Shown: one piece after another, positions 9,447 through 23,535 of the stretch
How positions within the stretch are numbered: position 1 is the first letter of the stretch
Layout of the letters: each line of letters begins with the position of its first letter
Assembly: GCA_029261895.1 (NCBI GenBank)
Contig: JAJDAK010000070.1
Coordinates: 1 to 64,000 of the forward strand
Direction of reading: 5' to 3'
Source: Deltaproteobacteria bacterium
GTDB taxonomy: Bacteria > Myxococcota_A > UBA9160 > SZUA-336
Length of the DNA: 64,000 nucleotides
The notes under the pieces: model-generated
What the model saw: only the letters and a program-made list of their open reading frames with translations
Databases searched by the model: none
What the model was told of the DNA's origin: nothing
Position numbers and translations under genes: made by a program

Positions 9447-10160
9447 ATGAACATCCCTTGGCGAAAGAAAATCCCGGAACACCCGAGCGAAAGACCGTCT
9501 AAAAATGAGAACCCGCACATCGGCGCAGGAAAGCAGTTTCACAACGATCGTTACATGGATCTTGCGATCGGGCGGAGGAACTGGCGGCTTGCCGCGTTCA
9601 TTCTTTCCGGTTGTGTGGGTGTACTAGCGATCAGTCTGGCGTGGCTTGCGGCCCAAAGTCGTGTGCAACCTTATGTAACGGTCATCGATGATCACTTCCA
9701 GATTCTCTCTGTCGGTCCTGCAAAGAAGACACTTGAAGACCCGGAGTTGGTCCAGCGCGTGGTTCAAGCGGAAGTCGTGGACTTCATTCGAAACGCGCGT
9801 TCGATCTCCGGAGATCCTATCGCGCAGGTATCGCTGATGGATGAAGTGTGGACGCATGCCGCAGACGACACCCGCCGCACGCTGTCGACTTACTACCAAA
9901 AGAACAATCCCGGTGTGGCGGCGCAAGCGGGACGACGCGTCTCTGTCGAGATCGAAAGCGCGCTGCTCCGCTCGGATCGCACCTGGGATGTACGTTGGAG
10001 TGAAGTGGATTGGGATCCCAGCGGAACCGCGAAAAGAATGGACCGCTGGGAAGCACGTCTCCAAGTGGACATCGTGCCACCGGAGGATTCGGAAACCGCC
10101 ATCAAGAACCCGCTTGGCTTGTACATCACCGGCCTGACTTGGTCTCGGTTGATTCCGTAA
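9447..10160 (+). CDS. trbF: conjugal transfer protein TrbF (VirB8 family)
   Basis: A 237-residue bitopic inner-membrane assembly factor. GAGGAG precedes the ATG. The short cytoplasmic N-terminus carries NDRYMDLAIGRRNWRLAAF and leads into one membrane helix (about 49-70), followed by a periplasmic NTF2-like domain. It would bridge the inner-membrane and outer-membrane parts of the secretion system. Confidence 0.93.
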   Translation: MNIPWRKKIPEHPSERPSKNENPHIGAGKQFHNDRYMDLAIGRRNWRLAAFILSGCVGVLAISLAWLAAQSRVQPYVTVIDDHFQILSVGPAKKTLEDPELVQRVVQAEVVDFIRNARSISGDPIAQVSLMDEVWTHAADDTRRTLSTYYQKNNPGVAAQAGRRVSVEIESALLRSDRTWDVRWSEVDWDPSGTAKRMDRWEARLQVDIVPPEDSETAIKNPLGLYITGLTWSRLIP

Positions 10161-10173
10161 GAAGGAGAATACG

Positions 10174-11160
10174 ATGATGAAATGTAGATGGATTGTACTA
10201 GGACTCGGACTCGCGGGACCTCTTGGATGTGGAACCCCAAAGCCGGAAGTAAATGTCAGAGCGTACCGACAAGCGGTGCAAGTCGTGGAGAAACCCGTTG
10301 CCGTAGTGCCGGACTACGCGAAGGGTCGAGGCGCGAACTTCGAACTGATTCATCCTGAAAGTCCTGAAGTAAAAGCCGCGATGAAGGAATTCGAGGAAAC
10401 CGGCCGAGCACCCTCGATTCGGAAGAACGGATTTCTCTATCAACCGTACACGGGCTATCAAACCAATCTCTACTGCAAGACGACGCGCGTATGTCGCATC
10501 GAGCTTGCCGTCGGAGAGGTCCCGGTGGAGAACGCCGTCTTTTTGGGCGACACCGCACGTTGGTGGTGGGGTCTTGGAGTCCACGGCGAGGGAAGCGAGC
10601 AAGCGTATTCGATTCTCTTCAAGCCACTCTGGTCAGATGAAGAAGACGGGGAGACTTGCTCGTACTCCACAAACATGGTCGTGCAAACAAATCTTCGGAC
10701 GTATCAGTTTGGTCTGATCTGCAACGAGATCCATGCCTACACCAGGGTCATGCGGTTCTACTACCCCGAAGCCATTCGGAAAGCCTGGGTTCGAGGCGCC
10801 GATGCCGCGGTGAAGCAAGAAGAAGCCAAAGTCGCTGAGATCTCGCTGGGTCCTACGATCGACATCGAGCGTTTGAACATGGATCACTATCAGATCCGCG
10901 GAGATAACGTGGAATGGAAACCCATCCGAGCATTCGATGATGGGAAACGCGTGTATCTCCAAATGCCGGAAAGCATGGAATCGGGAGAGGCACCCGCAGT
11001 CTTTGTACGAAGCGCGGATGGTGAGCTCGCACTTGTGAACTATCGACACATCGGTCGTTACCTCTTGATCGATCGACGGTTCAAAGAAGCCGTCTTGATT
11101 GTTGGGAAGGGACGACGACAGAAGAAGGTGTCTGTTCGATACAAGCCACCGAAGGGATAG
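10174..11160 (+). CDS. trbG: conjugal transfer protein TrbG (VirB9 family)
   Basis: A 328-residue periplasmic/outer-membrane channel component. AAGGAG precedes a double ATG. The N-terminus ends in a lipobox (PLGC), so the protein is probably lipid-anchored, which would also supply the VirB7-type lipid role. The mature part has the VirB9 features YQPYTGYQTNLYCK and, near the C-terminus, VFVRSADGELALVNYRH with LIDRRFKEAVLIVG. Confidence 0.93.
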   Translation: MMKCRWIVLGLGLAGPLGCGTPKPEVNVRAYRQAVQVVEKPVAVVPDYAKGRGANFELIHPESPEVKAAMKEFEETGRAPSIRKNGFLYQPYTGYQTNLYCKTTRVCRIELAVGEVPVENAVFLGDTARWWWGLGVHGEGSEQAYSILFKPLWSDEEDGETCSYSTNMVVQTNLRTYQFGLICNEIHAYTRVMRFYYPEAIRKAWVRGADAAVKQEEAKVAEISLGPTIDIERLNMDHYQIRGDNVEWKPIRAFDDGKRVYLQMPESMESGEAPAVFVRSADGELALVNYRHIGRYLLIDRRFKEAVLIVGKGRRQKKVSVRYKPPKG

Positions 11161-11163
11161 ACG

Positions 11164-12456
11164 ATGACACAGTTGGAACACCTCCCTGAGAGTCCGACAG
11201 AGTTTCGGACAGTGGAACCGAAAGACCTTGCGGTAACGCGTTTCAATCGTATGGCATTATTTCTGGTTGTCTCTGTTGCTGGAGCAGCACTCGTTTCCGC
11301 CGTTTGGGTTTTGGGAAGTCACGATCAAGCGGCGCAAGGTCGTGCTGATGCTGTGGCACCGATCGCTGACCCAGAGCCATGGTACGAAAAACTCGATACT
11401 GCGATGCCCATGTTGGAGCGTAATGTTCCGGATGTCGCCGAAGCGCCGATGGGCACAGGGGCGGAAGGACTCACTTTCGATGAGACGAAGCCCTTCATCA
11501 TTTATGACGTCGGTGAGCCTGTTGACGCGATGCGAAACCTAAAGGTACTTGAAAAGGCAATCTCTTCCGTTCCTGTAATTCCGAACGGTTCTGGGGTCCG
11601 CGTTTCGAAAGCTACGCGCGGCTCTACGGGTGAGTCGCGATCACTAGGGACGCCTGAACGTGACCGTTACCTCCAAGCCGTTCAGAATCTTATGGCAGCG
11701 CCCGAAGGAAGTGCGCCCGGCCTGACGACGATCGCGGGTTTGGGGAGTGTGGATGAGAATCGGCAGGGTGAAAAACGCGGTTTCCTAGCCGACGCTGCGA
11801 ACGATCGCGCAGAAACGCGGCTTTCGCACACGCGTGTGCTAGCAGAATCGCCGTACATGTTGTCCGAGGGAACGGTTCTTCCCTGCGTGCTCGAGGGCGG
11901 AATTAATTCTGACCTGCCCGGCGCGATCCGCGCAAGAGTCAGCGAGAACGTCTACGACAGCGCAACCGGACGGTTCTTGTTGATCCCTCAAGGGACGCTG
12001 CTCTCGGGCGAATATCAAAGTACGGTGACGTTTGGTCAATCGCGGGTGTTGGTCGCGGGAAAGCGTTTGATCTTCCCCGATGCTTCCAGTCTTCGACTTA
12101 GCGGGATGCCGTTGGTCGACCTCCAAGGCTTTTCTGGATTTGAAGATCAAGTAGATCGCCACTTCTGGAGAACTTTTGGTTCAGCGGTCCTCATGGCCGC
12201 GATCAGTTCAGGTATGCAAATCAGCCAGGGGTCGTTCGATAACGGTAGCAGCGGATCCGACGGAGAAAGTCCCCGCGAAATTCTGGCCGCGGCACTTGCA
12301 CAACAACTCGGTCAGGTATCGAGTGAGGTCATTCGAAAGAATCTTGGCGTGCAGCCCACAATTCGAATCCGACCTGGATATCGATTTAACGTCATGGTGA
12401 TGCAGGACATCGTCCTGCCCGGACCATATGCGCCCACATATCTCCCAGGCAATTGA
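11164..12456 (+). CDS. trbI: conjugal transfer protein TrbI (VirB10 family)
   Basis: A 430-residue energy-sensing scaffold that spans both membranes. It has a cytoplasmic N-terminus, one membrane helix (about 32-51), a linker, and the conserved C-terminal beta-barrel domain from about 225. Signature segments are LSEGTVLPCVLEGGINSDLP, RFLLIPQGTLLSGEY and, near the end, RIRPGYRFNVMVMQDI. It ends the trb cluster, so the gene set is complete from trbB to trbI. Confidence 0.95.
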   Translation: MTQLEHLPESPTEFRTVEPKDLAVTRFNRMALFLVVSVAGAALVSAVWVLGSHDQAAQGRADAVAPIADPEPWYEKLDTAMPMLERNVPDVAEAPMGTGAEGLTFDETKPFIIYDVGEPVDAMRNLKVLEKAISSVPVIPNGSGVRVSKATRGSTGESRSLGTPERDRYLQAVQNLMAAPEGSAPGLTTIAGLGSVDENRQGEKRGFLADAANDRAETRLSHTRVLAESPYMLSEGTVLPCVLEGGINSDLPGAIRARVSENVYDSATGRFLLIPQGTLLSGEYQSTVTFGQSRVLVAGKRLIFPDASSLRLSGMPLVDLQGFSGFEDQVDRHFWRTFGSAVLMAAISSGMQISQGSFDNGSSGSDGESPREILAAALAQQLGQVSSEVIRKNLGVQPTIRIRPGYRFNVMVMQDIVLPGPYAPTYLPGN

Positions 12457-12490
12457 ATGTAAAAGACGCGGTTCTTCTGAGGTTGAAGCA

Positions 12491-12964
12491 ATGGAGCACT
12501 ACACAGAAAACACAAACGAATCGATGGATCGATTGCGAGAGGAGATCCATCAACAACGACAAAGCCCGCTGACCCTCGCAATTCGACTTCGTGACTTGAT
12601 ACGAAAAACGGGAATGAAGCAGAAGGAGTTGGCGAAACACTTGGCCCGCTCCGAAGCTTGGGTGACACGTCACCTGAAGCTTCTCGAAGTGAATGGTTTG
12701 GTACGGGAAACATTGGAGGCGGGGCTCATTCGCGATGCAGACTGCGCCTCGATCTTTGCGCGTCTTCCACAAGTGGAACAAGAGAATTTGGTTGCGAGCG
12801 CCCAGGCGAAGGGCCGCGTCATTAGCCGCGGAGCTTGCAGATGTTTGCTTTCGAAGGAGGGGGAGACTTCTGAACAAAAGGAGAACGCAGATGAAACAAC
12901 TTCGAATGACAGTGTTTCTGACGGTGATCGTTGCCGGGCTTTGGATTTTGGTAAGTCCAGCTGA
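12491..12964 (+). CDS. short ParB/KorB-like HTH regulator
   Basis: A 157-residue protein. The start is set at the ATG at 12491, 34 bases after the trbI stop. The helix-turn-helix (about 42-66, MKQKELAKHLARSEAWVTRH) and the following LKLLEVNGLVRETLEAGLI match the DNA-binding domain of KorB/ParB proteins. No N-terminal ParB nuclease domain or C-terminal dimer domain is seen, so it is much shorter than KorB. A role as local repressor of the transfer operon is inferred from context. Confidence 0.72.
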   Translation: MEHYTENTNESMDRLREEIHQQRQSPLTLAIRLRDLIRKTGMKQKELAKHLARSEAWVTRHLKLLEVNGLVRETLEAGLIRDADCASIFARLPQVEQENLVASAQAKGRVISRGACRCLLSKEGETSEQKENADETTSNDSVSDGDRCRALDFGKSS

Positions 12965-13178
12965 AGCAGGTCGAACACAAAATCGGCAGCTGTTTACGCT
13001 CTGCACGCTGGGGCTGCCAGGTTCACAAGGCGCATCCGACTGTGAACAAATCTGGATGGAGTGCGCGAGCAACGGCAAAAAATGGCGCAAAAAGAATTGC
13101 CGGATCAGCTTCTATCCAAGCGCGCACGACCAAGCCCAACAGCTGATCGATGGGCTGCGCCGTCAAGAAGTGAGATGA
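12891..13178 (+). CDS. small secreted protein
   Basis: A 95-residue protein with a clear signal peptide (hydrophobic 7-22, cleavage after SPAEA). The mature part is basic and contains four cysteines (within TLCTLGLP, SDCEQIWMECAS and KKNCRIS), suggesting disulfides in the periplasm. AAAAGGAG lies eight bases before the ATG. It overlaps the 3' end of the ParB-like gene by 74 bases in another frame. The function is unknown; entry exclusion or channel accessory roles are possible but unsupported. Confidence 0.68.
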   Translation: MKQLRMTVFLTVIVAGLWILVSPAEAGRTQNRQLFTLCTLGLPGSQGASDCEQIWMECASNGKKWRKKNCRISFYPSAHDQAQQLIDGLRRQEVR

Positions 13179-13213
13179 GGCCGTTCAACTGAGTCGAACT
13201 CTCGGTTCTTGCC

Positions 13214-13405
13214 ATGGCGAATATCCCGAAAAGCCACTCCAAACGGTCGAGTATCAATGGAGTCGTGCGTGCACCTGACAATCCGCAAGTCAAAGCGTTT
13301 TTGGAGGAGTTAGCGGAAATAATTGCGGAGCAGGTCGAGGAAGCGCTGCGTCGACGTCAAGTTCGCCCGAATCGACCACCTGCGCGACGTAAGTCGATGA
13401 GGTAA
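13214..13405 (+). CDS. hypothetical small protein upstream of recombinase
   Basis: A 63-residue basic protein with an amphipathic helical middle (VKAFLEELAEIIAEQVEEAL) and an Arg/Pro-rich tail. It ends ten bases before the recombinase gene. The acidic helix plus basic tail resembles small proteins that often precede serine recombinases on mobile elements, possibly a recombination directionality or regulatory factor. That role is inference from position only. Confidence 0.55.
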   Translation: MANIPKSHSKRSSINGVVRAPDNPQVKAFLEELAEIIAEQVEEALRRRQVRPNRPPARRKSMR

Positions 13406-13415
13406 TCTAGGCCGT

Positions 13416-15116
<1,701 letters not shown>

Positions 15117-15129
15117 CCAAGGAGGCGGG

Positions 15130-15159
15130 ACTATAGGCGCGCTATTACGAGGCTGTCAA
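15130..15159 (-). promoter_or_regulatory. promoter of tRNA-fMet
   Basis: On the minus strand a perfect TTGACA (15159-15154) is followed after 18 bases by TATAGT (15135-15130), and the tRNA begins 14 bases further on. This is a near-consensus housekeeping promoter at the distance expected for a tRNA gene. Confidence 0.8.
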
Positions 15160-15251
15160 ACCTCCGGCTGCGTACCCATGAAGCGGCAGAGTGACACTTC
15201 CCTTTCTATAGTTGCCACTTATCTCGCAGAGGGTGAGTAGAGGTTTAACTC

Positions 15252-15704
15252 ATGCGCTGCTTGATGTTGCTAAATATGATGATTTTCTCGCTGGCCGCGG
15301 GGAGCGCGCAGGCTGATTTCTACCGTTACGAGACGGAGGAAGGCACGCTGTCGTTCGCCGATCAGCTGAAGCAGATCCCCGAGCGCTACCAGGAAGAGGC
15401 CGAAACCGTGAAGCCCGCATCGCTCTGGGATTACCCGCGCATGACGATTGCGAAGGCGCCCGCGCCCGTACGCCGCGAGCCCGTCGTTGCGCCGCCCTCT
15501 AAGAACACCCGTGTTTCGAAGCCCGCTACTGGAACAAAGTTGACGGTGGAAGCCGTGCCCGGCCTCTTGGTCGACATCGATACGGACTCAGAGCATCCGG
15601 TGATGATCGAACGCAATCGCTTCTACTGGACCGACGGCAAGTACCTGCCGCATACGATTGTTACGCAGGGTGATAAGACGCTCGCGATCGTTCGCCAGCG
15701 CTAA
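15252..15704 (+). CDS. secreted DUF4124-like protein
   Basis: A 150-residue exported protein with a signal peptide (about 1-21, cleavage near AQA). DFYRYETEEGTLSFADQLKQ resembles the DUF4124 domain, in which a short beta hairpin reads as 'Y+.+.+.G...f.D..'. A Pro/Lys-rich linker and a small beta-rich C-terminal part follow (about 98-150). It is the first gene on the chromosome side of tRNA-fMet. The function is unknown. Confidence 0.7.
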   Translation: MRCLMLLNMMIFSLAAGSAQADFYRYETEEGTLSFADQLKQIPERYQEEAETVKPASLWDYPRMTIAKAPAPVRREPVVAPPSKNTRVSKPATGTKLTVEAVPGLLVDIDTDSEHPVMIERNRFYWTDGKYLPHTIVTQGDKTLAIVRQR

Positions 15705-15716
15705 GTCCGCGCCGCG

Positions 15717-16148
15717 TTAGCGCCTCGGGCCTTGGTACAGGCCTACATCTGGCCGAAAAAACCACGTCTTCGTCTCGTGGTGATACTTCCAGATCTGATG
15801 TTCGACCACCGAACGCTCTTGAAGTGCGGGGAGTCGAATCATTTCAAAACGCACCCAAGCATCTGCACGATTGGGATCTTCGGCGAGCTCGACCGTTTGC
15901 ACGGCGTAGTCGGTGAACTGAACGGTTGTCGGTTCCTGCTGCGCGAAGCTGACGAAACCCTCGCGTACCTCCGGGTCGACCCAGCGCAACGCGGTTTCAA
16001 TGCGCCCCCAACGAAGGCTATTCGCATAGGCCTCGACCGCGTCTTTGACGCGATACTCGCGCTCTCCCTCCAGTCGATGTCCCAGATTTAGGCATGCGGT
16101 CAGCGTCCCGAGCGCGATCAGAGCCAACGCGGTTGAATTCCGTTGCAT
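15717..16148 (-). CDS. hypothetical lipoprotein
   Basis: A 143-residue protein with a lipoprotein signal (lipobox LTAC, Cys19). The mature domain, including VKDAVEAYANSLRWGRIETA and YKHHETKTWFF-like ending (KYHHETKTWFFRPDVGLYQG), resembles an NTF2-like small alpha+beta fold. It converges on the DUF4124-like gene, with 12 bases between the stops. No specific function is recognised. Confidence 0.65.
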   Translation of the reverse strand: MQRNSTALALIALGTLTACLNLGHRLEGEREYRVKDAVEAYANSLRWGRIETALRWVDPEVREGFVSFAQQEPTTVQFTDYAVQTVELAEDPNRADAWVRFEMIRLPALQERSVVEHQIWKYHHETKTWFFRPDVGLYQGPRR

Positions 16149-16273
16149 GGCCGAGAGGCTAGCGAGAGAGGGGAATTCAGCGAGGAAGATGCGCCGAGGG
16201 CGGATCTATTGCCGCCAAAATGGCATCCTTCGAGACAAGGACGACATTTCCGGATTAGTCGTGGGGGTTCAGT

Positions 16274-19351
<3,078 letters not shown>

Positions 19352-19355
<4 letters not shown>

Positions 19356-20539
19356 TGCAAGGCTTCCTGCGTCCACTGGAGCGTCTCGGGTTTTTCAGCC
19401 AGGGAATCATAGGAGAAAAGCACGATCCCCGCGGGTTCCTGCGCGCGGGCGAGTGCAAGCTGATGCTTCATCTTCGCGGCGTCGTTCTTGAACAACCACG
19501 TGCCTAAGCCGAGCCAAACACGATCGCCGCCAACTCCGGCAACGAGATCTTCAACCAGATAGCTCACCAATTTATCGTCGCGGCTATAGACCATTGGAAC
19601 CGCAAAATCGATTGAGTCTTCGCGCAACCAGCCGCGCCAATCCTGCATCGCAACTAAATAGGCGCGATCCGCCCAGGGCAAAACCGCGGCGGAATAGAGC
19701 CACGGCTCCGGGATTCGTGCGCCGAGACGCCGCACGGTCTCATCGACGGCTTCGCGGCGGAAACGATCCCAGTCTTCACCCGGCGCGTAGTTCTGCCCCG
19801 TGGTTTCCTTGTAACGCCGTTTCGAATCCACGCCGAAACCAAACTCGAGCCCGCCTTTGAAACGCGTGCCGGGCGCAAAGGGCAGGGAGATCGGATGACG
19901 GATGAAGTCGAGATGAAATCCGTCCAGTTCGGGTGCTGCCTTTACCAACTCATCCACGATCGCTTCGAGATATTCGATGACGCCCGGCACCGCGGGGTCG
20001 AGCCAGATGCCCGGTGTGCCCAGCCGAATGCGTAGACGGTCGGGAAACGGAACGTCGTTCTTGGGATAGTCGAGCAGACTGCGGCCCTCGCGATCAACAT
20101 GAACGGCTTGGGGGCCGATCGCCCGAATGATGGGTGCGTCGCGATTCACCGCGACGTTCAAGACATTGAACCAGGCGTGCACACGGATGCCCTCGGCATG
20201 CGCGGCCGCGATCAACTGCGGCAAAGTGCTCTCACCCCAGCGCGCGATTATTTTCTGATGGGGCGCATCGTCTGCGTATTCCGACGCAAACCAGGCGCGG
20301 CCGCCCCGGTAAATCTGAACAAAGAGATCTGTCGCCTGTTGAGCATTGGCGTCTTGGATCAGGCGGGGGATCCGATTCGGATCCTCCAACACACGGTAGG
20401 AGCCCTCCGCAAGCACCCAGAAACCGATACGTGGCTTCACGGGCTCCACCTCTACCGGAGCGGGTGGTTCGGGCGGCACTTCGCCGCCGCCACACGCCAA
20501 AATCAGGCCGAGCAGAATGAGGGGTTCGATTCGTCGCAT
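19352..20539 (-). CDS. GHL10-type glycosyl-hydrolase-like lipoprotein
   Basis: About 395 residues from the ATG at 20539, which gives a lipoprotein signal with lipobox LILAC. The TIM-barrel part resembles the family-10-like glycosylhydrolases (GHL10/YngK): DLFVQIYRGGRAWF, HAEGIRVHAWFNV, GIWLDPAVPGV, ELDGFHLDFIRHP and FAVPMVYSRD. The DGFHLDFIRHP strand end would carry acidic active-site residues. The substrate is unknown, probably envelope polysaccharide or peptidoglycan. It overlaps queA by four bases and is divergent from the lytic transglycosylase gene. Confidence 0.8.
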
Positions 20540-20624
20540 CAGACGCCGAAACGTAGCAGAGCAGAAGCCGGAGCGATCCGGTAGATTCAAAATCAACGGG
20601 GTAGGTAAGAGGTTTTTTGTCGGC

Positions 20625-22682
20625 ATGATGCGTCCAACGTTGCTCGTCAGCGGCCTGATTCTCGGAATCAGTGCGGGGTCTAGCCTTGCGGCGAAGGAGC
20701 CTTTTGAAGTGCTGCAACAGGCCCGACTGGACTGGGAAGCGGGCAAGCACGGCAAAGCGATCGAGCGTGTGGCCAAGCTAAAAAGTTCGCTGATGGCAGA
20801 TCATATTGCGCTGCTGCGCGCGAGTTGGCTTCGCGAACAAGGACAGCTGAAAGAGGCGATGGAGGCTGCAGAGTCGGCTCTCGCATTGAACCCACCCTCG
20901 GAAGTTCGTGCGCGCGTATACCGAGAGATCGCGCTGATTCATATCGCGGAAAATGATTTGCTGAGTGCTTATCGTGCGCAACGTCGCGCCTGGAAGCACG
21001 CCAAGAATCCAGAGTTTTCATCGAGTTTGGTCGCCGAGCTTGCGAAGGTATTTGAGCTCAATGCACGACCGGGAGACGCACTCCGTCTTTACCGAAGTAT
21101 TTGGTCTTCTTGGCCGTTGAGCGAGCAGGGGACGGCAGCCTTTAATCAGTCGCGTTATCTCGAAAGGGCGACCGGGGCACCTCCGGCGGAGGTCGATACG
21201 TTGATTCTCTTGGCCGAGCGATTGCGCGAGTCCTATCGATGCGAACGCGCGATTGAAGCCTATGACGAAGCGGAGCACCACCCGGAGCTCAAGCCGGAGG
21301 CAAAGCGAGAAATCGATCGCGGTCGGGCGGATTGTCTGTTTCAAACCCGTCGGTACCCGGAAGCGGTGGGTGCATACGCGGAACTCGAAAAAGCCGAGCC
21401 CGCCAATCTCGATTTCGCGATTCGGCTTGCACGATCCTACGCGCGCGGGCGAGAAACCACGACCGCACTTAAGAAACTACGGGCGATTGAGAAACGCGGG
21501 CGCGGACGTGTACGTGCGCGCGCGCAGTATTTACAGGCGGTGCTACTACGGGATCGCCAACCGAAAGAAGCAGATCGACTTTATCGAGCGGTCGAGAAAC
21601 AGCAAACATTGCCAAGTTTGGCCCGGATCGCACGCTGGGCGTTGGCGTGGAGTCAGTTTAATCAAGGCAAGTACGAAGCATCGATTCGACGCCTGGAGCC
21701 GCTCGTACGCGGTTCGCGCTATGACGTCGAAGTTCAGCGCGCACAGTACTGGACCGCGATCGCGCGGCGTCGATTAAAGCAAGTACAAGGCAATGCGGGT
21801 CTACAGAAAATTGTCGATGAAACGCCGCTTTCGTACTACGGCTTCATCGCGGCCGATCGCTTGGGCCAGAAACCGCGTTGGGACCAAGGTTCAGTTGGGG
21901 CGCGCACGCTTGGGGACGCGACCCGCGCCGAACTGAGAACGCGAACGCTGGTTCAAGCTGGAATCGAAACCGCTGCACGCGACGAGCTCGAGAGTTGGAT
22001 GCGCGCTGGCAAGTTGAGCCGCGAAGAACGTGTTACCGCAGCCGGGCTTTGGCAACAGGTTGGAGATCACTTTCGTGGCGTGCGCCTGATCGTGGACGGC
22101 TTTGGTGGAACGCTCGATGAGGGCGTGGATCCGGCTTGGCGCGAAGCGTGGGAGCTCGCTTGGCCGCAACCGTTTTCATCACGAGTAAAGGCGGCGATCA
22201 AGGAGTTCGAGTTCGATCCGTCGTTGGTCTACGCAGTGATGCGGGAGGAGAGCACGTATCGACCTGGAATTGTTTCGCCTGCCGACGCGCGTGGACTGAT
22301 GCAGATTATTCCCCCGACCGCACAGCGGATTGCAGATCAGTTGAAACTGAATTCGTTCGAGGTCGAGCAACTCTTCTTGCCGGAAATCAATATTCGCTTC
22401 GGGACATTCTACTTACAGCAGTTACTCGCCAAGTTTGACGGTACCAAAGCATACGCAATCGCGTCGTATAACGCTGGGCCCGATGCTGTAAAAACTTGGC
22501 TGAATGATCAGCCGTACGAGAGCATTGATCGCTTCGTTGAGTCGGTGCCCTACGGAGAGACGCGGCGTTACCTGCGTAAAGTAATGCGCTCTCAGCGCGT
22601 CTATGAGCTGCTCTATCGCGATGAAGCCCCAGCCGACTCCGCGCGCCGCCCCGCTCAACTGGACACGCTCGCCAACCGATAG
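20625..22682 (+). CDS. Slt-type soluble lytic transglycosylase
   Basis: About 685 residues, periplasmic, which cleaves peptidoglycan glycan strands with anhydro-muropeptide formation. I place the start at the double ATG at 20625, giving a signal peptide ending near SSLAA. The long N-terminal part is a helical TPR-like superhelix (about 30-500). The C-terminal SLT domain has the catalytic Glu in AVMREESTYRP, then ADARGLMQIIPPTA and AYAIASYNAGPDAV. The architecture and size match Slt70. Confidence 0.93.
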   Translation: MMRPTLLVSGLILGISAGSSLAAKEPFEVLQQARLDWEAGKHGKAIERVAKLKSSLMADHIALLRASWLREQGQLKEAMEAAESALALNPPSEVRARVYREIALIHIAENDLLSAYRAQRRAWKHAKNPEFSSSLVAELAKVFELNARPGDALRLYRSIWSSWPLSEQGTAAFNQSRYLERATGAPPAEVDTLILLAERLRESYRCERAIEAYDEAEHHPELKPEAKREIDRGRADCLFQTRRYPEAVGAYAELEKAEPANLDFAIRLARSYARGRETTTALKKLRAIEKRGRGRVRARAQYLQAVLLRDRQPKEADRLYRAVEKQQTLPSLARIARWALAWSQFNQGKYEASIRRLEPLVRGSRYDVEVQRAQYWTAIARRRLKQVQGNAGLQKIVDETPLSYYGFIAADRLGQKPRWDQGSVGARTLGDATRAELRTRTLVQAGIETAARDELESWMRAGKLSREERVTAAGLWQQVGDHFRGVRLIVDGFGGTLDEGVDPAWREAWELAWPQPFSSRVKAAIKEFEFDPSLVYAVMREESTYRPGIVSPADARGLMQIIPPTAQRIADQLKLNSFEVEQLFLPEINIRFGTFYLQQLLAKFDGTKAYAIASYNAGPDAVKTWLNDQPYESIDRFVESVPYGETRRYLRKVMRSQRVYELLYRDEAPADSARRPAQLDTLANR

Positions 22683-22689
22683 AGAGGGT

Positions 22690-23112
22690 ATGCGAGGGCC
22701 CATATTCTTCTTATTCCTGCTCCTAGCCGGCGCTGGTGCATATAACTACCATCAGAACGCCCGGTTAGACGCAGAACTTGCCAATCGCCCGCATGCGGGA
22801 ATGTCGGATCGAGATCTCTCAACGTTGGTTCTCGCCTATCGCGTGGACGTGGCAGAAGGGGAGCGCCTGCTCGGTGAAGTCCCCGACTCATCCGATCGAC
22901 TGCGTGGCTTCAAGCCGAGCGAGGTCGAGAACCGTGTCCGAGCCTTCGAGGAATTCCAGAAGGACGCGGCGTCCTGGAAAGATCGCAAACGCGAAACGCT
23001 CGAACGTCGCATGCGGCTCGAAGAGTTGCAGCATGAGCAGGGGATCCGTGCCCAAGGCCTGCATCAGCCGTGGTGGCGCCTCTGGCGGCGCGTCAGCACC
23101 ATCAACCTTTAG
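22690..23112 (+). CDS. hypothetical membrane-anchored protein
   Basis: A 140-residue protein starting eight bases after the transglycosylase stop, with GAGAG upstream of the ATG. A single N-terminal membrane helix (about 5-20) is followed by a charged, largely helical region rich in Glu and Arg (about 75-125), probably a coiled coil facing the periplasm. It is likely co-transcribed with the lytic transglycosylase gene. No family is recognised. Confidence 0.68.
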   Translation: MRGPIFFLFLLLAGAGAYNYHQNARLDAELANRPHAGMSDRDLSTLVLAYRVDVAEGERLLGEVPDSSDRLRGFKPSEVENRVRAFEEFQKDAASWKDRKRETLERRMRLEELQHEQGIRAQGLHQPWWRLWRRVSTINL

Positions 23113-23115
23113 GCG

Positions 23116-23445
23116 CTAATCGTCGTCCGAGACAGCGGGTGCGTCGCTGATGGATTCACCGAGGTCGACGCCCTGGTCAATTAAAGCATCGGCTCCGTCA
23201 TCCGCAGGGTCGGCTTTCTTCGCCGACTTTCTCACAGCCTTCTTTTTGGTGGCCTTTTTCGCAGCAGCCTTTTTCTTGGTGGCCTTTTTCTTGGCTTTCT
23301 TGGGATCAAAGGCGGGAGATTCGCGCTGATCGGCGCTGCATTTCGGGCAGATCGGCTCCGGCTTGTTCAAATCGTAAAATTTGCCCTCGCAGGAGTAGCA
23401 TGCCCAGCGGCGGCCCAATTTTTCTTTTCTAGCTGCATCCATCAT
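23116..23445 (-). CDS. FYDLN-acid family protein (TIGR02300-like)
   Basis: A 109-residue protein whose N-terminus, [20 protein letters not shown] followed by CPKCSADQ, is the zinc-binding FYDLN domain. It is followed by a Lys/Ala-rich tract ([18 protein letters not shown] repeats) and an acidic tail. The family has no proven function; the histone-H1-like tail suggests nucleic-acid binding. It is the last host gene before the provirus, 90 bases from the left dif site. Confidence 0.88.
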   Translation of the reverse strand: MMDAARKEKLGRRWACYSCEGKFYDLNKPEPICPKCSADQRESPAFDPKKAKKKATKKKAAAKKATKKKAVRKSAKKADPADDGADALIDQGVDLGESISDAPAVSDDD

Positions 23446-23535
23446 GGTCGAGCGATCCCCCGAGGGCTTAGTTGCGAACAGTCCTTATAACAGGAGTTGC
23501 TGGGAGGGCAACCCTGGTTCCCTCTGTGTTATTTG

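Noticed and set aside
23221..23290. Repeat array in the FYDLN-acid gene
   Set aside because: The repeated units are Lys/Ala codons of the basic tail, not a CRISPR or other nucleic-acid array. No CRISPR array was found in the window.
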